This document shows, piece after piece, positions 35,301 through 47,300 of a stretch of 64,000 bases of DNA; position 1 is the stretch's first letter, and each line of letters opens with the position of its first letter. The notes beneath the pieces were generated by a model. That model worked only from the letters and a program-made list of their open reading frames with translations, ran no database searches and was not told the DNA's origin. The stretch lies in contig JAAONU010000006.1 in NCBI GenBank assembly GCA_012932295.1, positions 25,570,882 to 25,634,881 on the forward strand. Direction: 5' to 3'. This DNA comes from Cyclina sinensis (taxonomy: Eukaryota > Mollusca > Bivalvia > Venerida > Veneridae). Both the position numbers and the translations under genes were made by a program.

Positions 35301-38300
35301 GGGGTCAAATCTTAGAAAAAGCTTGTGTATGAGATAGAAGCTGTATTTTTCTTTCGATTTTCCTAATATTTGGTCAGAATGTTTGTCTTGATAAAATCTA
35401 GGATGGGATTGTATATGGGTCATTCAGGGTCAAAAAATAGGTCACAGGGCCTATTCTTAGAAGACATCCTGTTCAGCTACAACAATGAAACATTAGATAA
35501 TTTTGCATGCAGATTAAATCTTTGACCGTGGATGATCTTGGCCTTGACCTACTAACTTACATCCTGATTTTTATGATTCTGTGCAATGATTCTCAGGTGA
35601 GCGATATAGGGCCATCTTGTTTTAAATGTATTCTTAGAAGAAACTGTAAATCTGTAGTCAGGAATTCGAGTATAATTGTAGCAGGTTCTAAGCAGGTTTT
35701 ACCATCGTTACATAACAAATAACATAATGATTACTATAACGGGCAGTTATGCTGTACTGTGTAAGGCTGTGACTAGCTAAGTGTCATCAGACAAAGCTTT
35801 TTCATATCAGTTGAAATGTCATTCTTTAAATCAGTGATAAACCTGGTAAGTTGTTTGTAGAATTGCATTTTTAGCTCACCTGTCACAGAGTGACAAGGTG
35901 AGCTTTTGTGATCGCAATCTGTCCAGCGTCTGTCCGTCCGTAAACTTTTCATTCAAATGACATCTCCTCTGAAACCACTGGGCCAAAGTTGATGAAACTT
36001 GCCATGGATGTTCCTTGCATGAAGCTCTTCCAAAGTTGTTGAAAGAAATCAATTCCATGCAGAACTCTGGTTGCCATACCAACCTAAAGGAAAAACTTTA
36101 AAAAACTTCTTGTCTGAAACCACAAGGCTTAGAGCTTAGATATTTGGCATTTAGCACCCTCTAAGGGAACTCTACAAAAGTTGTTCAAATTATTTCCCTG
36201 GGGTGAAAATTGGCCCCGCCCCAGGGGTCACTTCATTTTACATAGACTTATATAGGAAATCTTTAAAAATCTTCTCAGAAACCACAATGCCTACAGCTTA
36301 GATATTTGATATGTAGCATTGTCTAGTGGATGTCTACCAAGTTTGTTCAAATTATGTCCCCTGGGTCAAAATTGGCCACACCCCAGGGTTCTCTTGGTTT
36401 ACATATAGTTATATAGGAAAAACATGAAAAATCATTTTTCTCCGAATCTAATAGGACTAAACCTTAGATATTTGGTACGGAGTATCGTGTAGAGAACCTA
36501 TACCATTATTGTTTATATGTTGGCCTCGGGGTCAAAATTGGCCCTGCCCTTGGGGCCCTTAATATGTAAAAAAGGCAACCTTTAAAAATTTTCCTACTGG
36601 AAACCTCAATGCCTACAGCTTTGATATTTGGTATGTAGCATTGTCTAGTGGATGTCTACCAAGTTTGTTCAAAAGTATTTTCGCTGGGTCAAAATTGGCC
36701 ACGTCCCAGGGTTCTCTTGGTTTACATATATTTATATAGGAAAAAACATGAAAAATAATTTTTCTCCAAAACAAATAGGTCTAGACCTTAGATATTTGGT
36801 GTTGAGTATTGTGTTATGAACCTTTACCAATATTTTTCAAATGTTGGCCCTGCCCCGGGGGCCCTTAATATGTAAAAAAGGAAATCTTTAAAAATCTTCT
36901 TGTCTGAAACCACTAGAATTTTTAAATTTGGCATGAAGCAAGCTTTATCAAGCTTTTTCAAATTATTAGATTAGGTTAAAGGTCATGGAGGCTAAAAATA
37001 GATTTATCTACTGTACCTCATAGAGCCTTCATTTATAGACCAATATCTTTGACATTCAGTATATAGGTTCCTTGCATGGACCTCTACCCATGGGTAGGGT
37101 TTGAGGTCTCTGGGTCATGGTCAAGGTCACCATAGCTTATAATAGATATTTCTACTTTCTGTCATAGAGCCTTTATTTATTGACTGATATTTTACATTTT
37201 TGGTTTGTTGGAACTTATTTATGTTCAATTAAAAAATGAAATACTGCTTAACAGCAAACCTACATCCAAAGTAATCAGGTGAGCAATCCAAGGCCATCAT
37301 GGCCCTCTTGTTTTCTGTGTTAATCTTCATTCCCAGCAAAAAACCAAAGAACCAAAGAATGTAGTTACATGTACAATCACATTTTGCTAAATATATATTG
37401 CGTGGACAAGTAAAAAAATTGAGATTTGGCCAGCCCTGTTATCTTGGGACTTGCGTGCTTATAATGGTAAAACATAACCTCGTCTAGTGTCTTCTTTCTA
37501 CTTCTGCAGGGATGCCACCCAATGTGTTTAGTAGCCCCAAAGGGCGTGGCAAGGGAAGTAACAGAGGTGCATTAGTTGTCCCCCCTGTACATTCTCTGGC
37601 CAAGGCAAAACCAGAGACACTAGATATCAAAAACATGTCAATGGCAGAAAAGGTAACTTATTATGCATTAAAAATGTTAATAGTATAATGAGGAGGCTTT
37701 GTTATGAAATGTTATTTATCAATTTTAAGTGGTTCATGCTTTGAAGAATTGCAGATTTTAACAGAGCATGATTTCATGGATTTCCTAAGTTCCAGTTTTC
37801 AAGATTGGAAGTCTGAATGTGATTTTTATATAATTATGCTTATGAGAACAATTAAAACACACATGATTAGTGGTCAAAATAAGATTTCAACAGAGAATAG
37901 GCATATATTGCATATATTTATTTGAAATCTCTATTGACCTAAAAAACAGTTGATAATCTCTTTTCTGCATTTGTTCTACAGGGTTCAAATTAAGCTCGCA
38001 TTCTCGCAAAATGCTAGGTAAATCAGAAAAATGCAAGAGACTTTCACTGTAACTCGCAAAATTTTGCAAATTCACCGGATGAACAGGAAGTATCACACAC
38101 CTGTTTTATGCGCGTGCATCGGCAGGTTGTGTATAACAACTGTATACTTGCATTTATATTTAAGTGCCTGTTTACCTGTTAGTTTTTGACTGTTGTGTCA
38201 GAGAAAGACCGCTGATCACTTGCTTAACATTTAGTAGTAACCTTTATTTCATTCTCTACATTAAGAGCAAACAATTTCTAGAGATACTTTTTTATAGGGC

Positions 38301-41300
38301 GATCTTTGAATTTTATTTTTAAAAAAGTCACATATTTCATTTTTTTGCAAGAACATTTTTCATTTTGCAAGTCCAAGAGAAAGTCACATGCAACAAAATG
38401 TGAGTGCCAGGATTTGTCAAATTCTATCCCTGTTCTCTGTAACGACATTTTATTTATAAGTTCATCTTTTTATTTTTCAGTTACACAGATTTTGTTTATT
38501 CCTCCGCAGTGATGACTCCATTAAGATCAATGCAATTCAGACCATTATGAATGCCATTACAAGTTCAAAACTTGGACTAAAGGTTTGTTTCCTTTGCTAG
38601 GCAAACTTATGATTATAGTTTTAAATTATAAAAGCTGTTCAGATTATAAATTACGAAACAGAGATGTACTGGAATGTTTAATTTACATATTCTTTTATGT
38701 ATTTCTCTGTTGTTAAAAACATACATTGACAGAAGCAGCTGAATTGAAATAAGTTTTCATCTTTAGTATCACTCTATTGAGAACTGTTGTGTACTAAATA
38801 CAATTAAGGAGAGGTTCAATGAAAAAACTGTCTGCTTGTTGTTTGGTGTGAGAAATGGAGATTTTGTTGAATCTCAACACCTGTCATAAATATTTTTGGA
38901 TTAATGTACATGATGGAATACTAAAGGTTTATTTGTAGAAAAAAAAGCCTTTTGCATACATGTATATAATTATGAGAAAAAATGTCTGCCAAGACAGTGA
39001 AAAATGCATAATAATTGGCCTTGGCTAATGATTCATGTTCAGAAGATGAAATGCAGTAAAGTTAAAAACACTTTATTTGAGAGTCAAACAAAATCTGAAT
39101 CTAGAAGTCTGAGACCATAGTCTCAAATTCAGAACAAGTCTGCTATATAGACCTTTTTTTAACACCCCGCAATTTTTGTCTGGTCTTAAAACAGAACTTT
39201 AATGTACCTCGTCTTGTTGTGAAATAAACAACTAAGCTATGAGTTGATATTTAACCATAAAAATGTGGAAGAAAATACAGTTTCTAAGTGAGCTTTTTTA
39301 TTAACCGACACAGATCATACTTTTAAAAGTCTCTTGACATATCTTCATTGGATTTCAATATTTTCTGCAGGTAGATTACCAGTCTGAGGAACTGGCACGT
39401 GTTGCCGGCAAACCCATGTACACAGGTGTGTTGAAGCTAGACACAGTTTTCCTGGCACGTGCAATACGTCCAAACAAAAAAGATCTCAAACAGGAAGTGT
39501 TTCAGAAGGCTCTCATTGTGATGTTGTCTATGACGGTAGCAGAGATTTATAACCTTGTTGATCCAGGTGCTGATGCAATAAGGTACTACACCCCTGACAA
39601 TAACATCCCCTTAAAGGCTTTGTTTCATCACTTTCTGTACGAAAAATTTGTTTCTATCATAGAATATAGTACTACACCCTTGACTATAACAACCCCCAAC
39701 AGATTTTAATTTATCATTGTCTATGATAATTGAGCATCTGCAGCAAAGATTGTACAACTGCTACACCCCTGAAAAAACCAGCCCCCTACAGGCTTTTTAA
39801 AATCACTTTCTATACAGAAGATGAGCCTGCAACATAGAATGTAGATCTTAAACATCAGTTCCTTACTTAAATATCAGGTTTTTGGGATTTGCATTTCAAG
39901 ATGAAGATTTTCAGTTAGATTAAATAAAAAGCAACCTTTTCGTGATAATGTATGTCCAACTTAATAAAAAAGGCAACAATTAATGTGAATATGATCGAGG
40001 TAATGTTTCCTGTACGTTACTTAAATTATAACTATACTATAAGGAAATACTGTAATTTCATTGGGTCAGAGTGTTGCAAGCAGAGATTCAAGTAATTTGG
40101 TAATGATTAAATAAGAAGCTATGCATATTAAAGAGTGGGTGTCGCCGTAACACCTTTGTATTACTATAAAGAAATACTGTAATTTCATTGGGTCAGAGTG
40201 TTGCAAGCAGAGATTCAAGTAATTTGGTAATGATTAAATAATGATAAGTTTTTTAGGTTCCCTCAGCTATATATCCACTTTAACATATGTATTTGTATAT
40301 TTACACTAGGTAGTTTGTATAGAAAGTTATACTAGGAGCATATCAATGTGTAGTCAAAACATGTTTCCTCAAATCAGTGATGTCCCTGATAATTCTTTCA
40401 TAAAATTGCATATCACAGTCACATTGAATCTCATCACAGGCAGCAAAACTTTCCGAGGGAATGGAAAATGTTTTTGTCGAATTGCTGTATTTCCTCTGAT
40501 TACTTTTGACCGTTATTTACGTTATATCAGAGAGGAACTAGAGCGCCAGATGAAGTCTGAAGAGATGAAGATGGAAGACGTTGAAGACAAAGGTAGCGCA
40601 GAGGCAAAATCTCTGGTCGGTGGAGATGTTCAGACAATTCTCTCACAGCTTATTAATGCTATAAAGGTAAGAGGATATAATATTGAAGGCAATCAGATGT
40701 TACCTTTGTTTTACTATTAATAATTTAGTAATACCAGTAATAGGGAGCGGAAATCATAGCTGGATGAAGTCTGTAGCTGCATACTACTGAAATAAATAAA
40801 TCTGTATTCCTCATTTTCAGTGCGTTAGGGTTTGAACCCAGGAAGCAGTCATCAAGAGTGATAAAAATATAACTTTCCAATCAATGTAAAATGAATAATT
40901 TTAAACTAATAAATCAATAGAAATACAAAATAGAGAGTAAGGAGGAGATAGACTTGTGCTAAAGATACTATGAGAACTAAGAAAAGGGGGTTTGTTGGGG
41001 CAGATGTTGAGGAAAAGAATGACTTAGTCAGGATTTCGAGGTCTTAATATGTTGGATTCTCACCAGGGTTGATAGCCTTCAGTGTTTTCTTCTGCTAAAT
41101 GTCAAAGAAACGGAGACTTTTTTAAGCAGATAGATTACATAAATGAATATTCTGCAACTGATTTTGTTGAAAGTAAAGTTTTTGTAAACTAAGCTACATG
41201 TATGTAAAAAATGTAAGTTTTAGACTAAAACATACATAGTGCTGAAGTTACCTGTACTTCCTGTATGTCACGTTACAGTTGCTTTACCTCAAGTTATGAT

Positions 41301-44300
41301 TAAGTGATTAATGCATTACACATTGTACTGTAGAACATGAAGAGTATACCAGACAGTCCTATCTCAGTGTTGGAACAAGCTGCCACACAGGCCCATATAC
41401 TGATCAAACACGAGTACAATGTCGAGATAAACCGTCTAAGGAACGGACACCTGTACTGCCGGGGCATGCTCAGTATTGGACCGGTTGTTATAGGCAGGGG
41501 AGGTGGCCTCACAAAGAAGAAATGTAAGACAGCTACCTATGAAAAAGCCCTGGAGAGGTTGAAAACATTGGATATTGCAGAGTTGATGCAGTCAGTTCCC
41601 GAGGAACCAATTCCAGATAATGTGAGTGATTTTCTCTTCTGTACAGTCACCAATAACCATTGAAAGATTGGCTTGTGTTGTGTTTTTTTTTTGTAGTAGT
41701 TACATGTAAGGGTTTCCTTTTTACTTCATGAATATAACAGTTTTTGTGAAAAAATAGTTCCATTGAGTCAAGTTATATGTGTAAAAAACTTTTTGATGGA
41801 CCCAGACAAAAGTTAAATTTACAACTCTTCTGTAAGATTTGATTTTATTCAAAAGATTGTTAAATATTTATGTTAGTACTGTAAGAAGTGTTTGTTATTA
41901 CTGATAAATGAATTCTAAGCATTCATTGTGTTTCAGAATTTTTCATCATGAACTGTCAAGTGTCTTGGTCATTGTGAATATAGATTTAACTTGAATCCTA
42001 TAACTTATAGGTAGAGCTTGCGTGCAAATTCAAGAATAACAATCTGTCCTTGGAAGAAAGGTTTGCTGAACTGATCAGATCCTTGGGCTCAATGGCGCTG
42101 AAAGAAAGCTGTGTCAACCAGATCGACATTGCGGCAATGGCCAATGGGATCACTCCAATCATCATATTTAAGCTGCATACAAAGAAAGGGGAACAACATA
42201 ATAATGTGATTTGTGAACTGTATCTGGATAAAGTTTTCATCAGTTCAAGTAAGTGCAATTATGTGTCAGACTCTGATATATAAATTAAGAAATATAACCA
42301 GAGTTTCAAGTGAAAATCAGAAAATCTGCAACAGAACTTATTACCAAAAATGCCAAAATGTGCCATAGATAGAAAAAATATAGAAACCTAGTTATCAATG
42401 AATTTAGTTAAAGTGTTCAATGGGAAGAAATCTGGATGAACAATTGAATTACTTTTACCACTTAGGAGTTCTATTATAATGATCATTCACTTGATACTAC
42501 ATGTTTTTAGCTCACCTGTCACATAGTGACATGATGAGCTTTTCTGATCTTGTGATGTCCGTCGTCCGTCCGTGTGTGCGTGCATCCGTCAACATTTCCT
42601 TCTAATGACATCTCCTCTGAAACCGCTAGGCCAAATGTTCTGAAACTTGCTTAGGACGTTCCTTGCCTGAAATTCTACCAAAGTTGTTCAAAGAATTCAA
42701 TTTCATGCAGAACTCTGGTTGCTGTGGCAACCAAAAGGAAAAACTTTAAAAATCTTCTTCTCTGAAACCACAAGGCCTAGAGCTTAGATATTTGGTATGA
42801 AGCATCATCTAGTGGCCGTCTACCAAGAATGTTCAAATTATGACCCTGGGGTCAAAAATGGCCCGCCCCAGGGGTCACTTGATTTCACATAGAGTTATAT
42901 AGGAAAAATATTAAAAAATGTTTTTGAATGAAACCAAAAGGCTTAGAGTGTAAATATTTGGAATGAAGCATTATCAAGTGGACCTCTACCAAGATTGTTC
43001 AAATTTATGACCTTGGGTCAAAAATGGTCTCGCCCCAGGGGTCACTTGATTTCACATAGAGTTATATAGGGAAAACTTAATAAAATCTTCTTGTCAGAAA
43101 CCACAAGGCCTAAAGCTTAGATATTTGGTATGTTGCATTGCCTAGTAGTAGACCTCTACCAACATTGTTCAATTTATGGCCCCTGGGTCAAAAATGGCTC
43201 TGCCCTTGGTGTCACATGTTTTGCATAGAGTTATATTGGAAAAAATTTAAAAAATCTTCTTGGAAGAAAACAAAAGGCTTAGAACTTAGATATTTGGTAT
43301 GGAGCATCATCAAGTGGACCTTTACCAAGATTGTTCAAATCATCAGCGCCACCAATGTCTTAATAGTTCAATCTTGTTAATTTAAACCATTTACTCAGTT
43401 CAGCGATTAAAGGCCATCATGGCCAATTGCATTCCATTGATATCATCATACCCTTCCCCATTTTATAGCTTTTATAGACAGGTGAGCAACTTAGGGCCAT
43501 CATGGCGCTCTTGTTGTATTAAAGGTTCAATAGTTATATCATCTGTACAAGTTAGTAAGACTTCAGGGTACTTGCAAACATGTTTACAGGATTTCAGATG
43601 AAAAATCATGTTAAAACTGAACTAGTCTACATGATATCTTTTTTTTTGCAGCTGAGGGACCACAGCGTCGTGATTGTATGGCAAGGGCATACACTGCTGC
43701 TTGGGAAGTGTTGAATACAACGAGTGTGGAGACACTGATGACCCAGCATAGACGAATCACGGAGGAGGAACTGAAAGACCCAGCTTTATTGGATGTTATA
43801 AGGAAAGGAACAGGTAATTCTTTTTTGTCACGATACTAGCAAAAAAAAATTTTTCTTCACTGGATGTACCAAAGACAGACAGTTTTCAATTATAACTCTA
43901 AACTTTGAAATTTTGTTTGATCCTAGCAGATTTAGAAAGTATTATTTTCATAGCACCCGACCTCTGCACAAAAGTAGCATATAAGGTCAAGTTGATAATT
44001 TTAATTTATACTTGTATCATATAAGGTGTTAGCACTTTTTTTGGCAAGTGCTTTTGAACCACAAAATAAGAGATTGACTTATAAACAGAGACATGAAGGG
44101 AGTTCTGCTTTACTCTGACCCTATCTCATAAAGCTTAAAGGAATGTTCCAAAAAACTTACGAATGATATACTGTTTTACACAGTGTATGTATTTTATTGA
44201 GAATAACTTTAATGTATTGCTAGTTGTACTTAAAATTTTCTGCTGAAACTTCGAAATTGGGTAATTATTGATTTAATACCATTCTCATTTAAATTATTTT

Positions 44301-47300
44301 TAGCTAGTCTGTTTGGAAGAAAAAGTTGAGCTGTTATGATCGCTGGGGCATTGTTGTCTTCATCGTCGTCATTGTCGTCATAGTGCAAAAACTTTAATGT
44401 AGCCCATTACTCAAACAGTTTAAAAGATATCAATATGAAAATTAGCTAATCGCTAGCTTGCTTATCATGAAAAGAGGCATTTGTAAGACAAGGGGCATTA
44501 TTCTGAAAGCTAATTTTTTGGAGTTATGCCCCTTTTTAACTTACTTTTTTTGTCAAAATTGCTTATTAAGTTGAATGACATGTGGAACAGACCAGCATTG
44601 ATGCCGCTCCATGGAGCTCTTGTTTAGCTCCACTTAAAAAAGAAAAAGGTGGAGTTATTGTCATGACCCTCTTGTCGATATCAGCATTGGTTAACCTTTT
44701 GGTTACCGTCCATTGCTCAGAAACAAGCAAAGCTGCTCACTTCAAATTTTGAATACTTGTTCACTATCAAAATGTGACACTATTTGTAATAAGGAGATAA
44801 TACTCAATTTTATTTTTGCAAATTATGCCCAGTTTTTGATTTTTTGGTTGGCCTTTTTGTTAAGGTCCAGGTCACAAAAACTATCAATTTGAAAGATATA
44901 CACTTTTAACTTAGAATATTTGATCAGCATAAAAAATTAAAATTCATTTCAAAAGTGCAGACCCTTAAAATCATTTTTTTGCACTGTTATGCCCCTTTTT
45001 CAACTAACCTTTTTTTGTCAAGGTCCATTTCATAAGAAGTGTCAGTGATATTCTCTTTGAACTTAGAATACTTGATCACCATCAAGACCCCTGCCAAGAT
45101 TGTTCATATCATGTCCCTGGGGTCAAAATTAGCTGCATGCCAGAGGTCACTTGATTTTGTATATGCTTATATAGGAAAAAACTTTTTATGGGAAAACACA
45201 AAGCCTAGAACTGAACAGTTTACTTATATGGGATGGGCAGGTACTCCCCAACCTCATTCATTACTTTGTATCTCTTTATTGCAGAATGACATGAAAGTCA
45301 GCAAGTTGAAAAAGTTCAAAGTCTAAAATTTAGAAAAAATGAGATCAACCATTAGGACCAGTTCATTTTTACAGACTACTGTATGTTCTGTCTTATTTGT
45401 TGAACTGCATTGTATTTTGTGTAAATGTAACACATCGGTTGCCATTTCAGGAAGGACAGTGGACTCTAACATGGCTGGATTGAGAAGGTTTGGTTACCAA
45501 GTAGAGGAGATTGAAAAGCGTAAGATAGAAGATCTCGTGCTTATTGAGCATAGTGACTGGTGTAAAGATCGTATACGTAACTCCTTCTGTATCCTGCAGT
45601 ACAGCTGTAATCAGAACGGCATGGTCCTACAGTGGGAAACAGATGCTATAAAGAACTACTTCAGGTGACAACCTACTTTACGTATGAAATAACATACATG
45701 ACCTGTACTTTTCTGTATGAGTTATATTATAGAAATTATGATAATGTAATTTCTTAAAAATGCCAGTATTAGTATTCAAATGCTTAAGTTACGAAAGATT
45801 TAAACATTTGACATCAGTATGTAAAGCTCTGAAAATGTAAGCTCTACATAACTAGAAGCTGTAAGACAGTCCTGTGTATGAAGAAGACTTAATATAGACT
45901 GACCAGTGGTGCAGATCATCTGTTTTATATACAGTTGCTTGAAGATAGGTGTTTTATGAGGATTGGCAAAATGCTTTTTTTACAAACAACGGGAACCAAG
46001 TTGATTTTTTTATGTGATCACTATTTATTGCTCTTTACTGGGTAATATAAATCTAATTTCAATATTTATCAAATGCTTGAAACCATTTATATAATAACAG
46101 TTTGCTGCTTTCAGTTCTTGTAAAAATCAATCATTTGATTATTTTTGCTTTGAATAAGTTTGTGTTAGATGATTTTGATTATGATTTTTTGCATTTAATT
46201 ATGGAATATGCCCCTTGCATCTAGTAGTCGAAACGTCTGTCTGTCTTTCCGTCCGTCCATACTGATAGAGACTTTGGTGGCTAAGGGAAAAGTAGGTAAT
46301 GGTGATGCCATTCATTCTGTAAGCTTCTAGATGGCTATAAATGCTCTACTTGGCTAAAAGAACGATGGGGAGAACAAATGGACAGTCACTGAAATACCAG
46401 TTTGTAAGGGCTTCCATCATTTAACCTATTTCAGCAAGTTGGGTTATTATTTTTCTAGTGCTACATGTAGCATTGTCATGACCATTGAAACACTTATCAG
46501 AGTATAGGAAAGGACCCTGTAATGGTACATTACTGTTGCTACTTTTTTCTTATAATCTATGGAAAAATTTGTTAACCTTTTTTCAGCAAATTTGGTATAT
46601 TTCCTACAACAGTGGCATGACAGTTCAGATTCAAGTAGTTTCAATTTGTTGCTCAGCATTTATGTGTGTGACCTCCCATGTGATTTGTTGCTATCTATGT
46701 ATTGGAGCTTATTCATTGTCGGTACTGGTTGCCCATATGACTGACGCCTCCTGAAGAAATTAGTTATTTTATGTTGTGGGGGTAGTGCAAGATACAGAAA
46801 GGATGCCATTCTTGAGAAACCCGTGGTTCTTTTGCATGCTCTGAGTGTGTATCACTGACACATGGGACCTTGGTTTAAAGTCTCATTCGAAAGACTATTA
46901 GTAATGGTAGTGAAGGAGTGGGTGATCAGACTCAGAACCCCTGCTTTACCAGTCCAGCGTGTGACCACTGGACCACATCCGCTCCTTTTGTTGTTATGTA
47001 TTTTGGATAGGGATGGCAACGAGTAACAAGTTAACCGAGTACTCGATCGAACGTCCGAATATCGGTTAAAAAATTTGATATTCGATTACTCGGAAAAAAA
47101 TATATAATTTTTATTTTTTGCGAGTTAGAAAGATTTGTGTATCCAGTTAGTTCAGAAATTCGGAGCAGTACATGTATCTTCATAAACACCTGTTAAATTC
47201 AATCAGAACATTCTTGCAGAGGTGCGAAAATGAAATAGTAAATTTAACCAGGCGATCAACAGTTTGACACGCGCATGGGATTGAACACCTGTGTCGCTTA

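Noticed and set aside
39583..39709. Continuation of the exon 5 frame past 39582
   Set aside because: The donor at 39583 and the phase of the next exon show the rest is intron made of short repeats.
40346..40530. Upstream extension of the exon 6 frame
   Set aside because: The preceding exon ends in phase 2 and joins exactly at 40531; the extension is intronic.
43138..43380. 80-codon open frame
   Set aside because: Lies inside a hairpin-ended repeat; monomers elsewhere carry stops in this frame.
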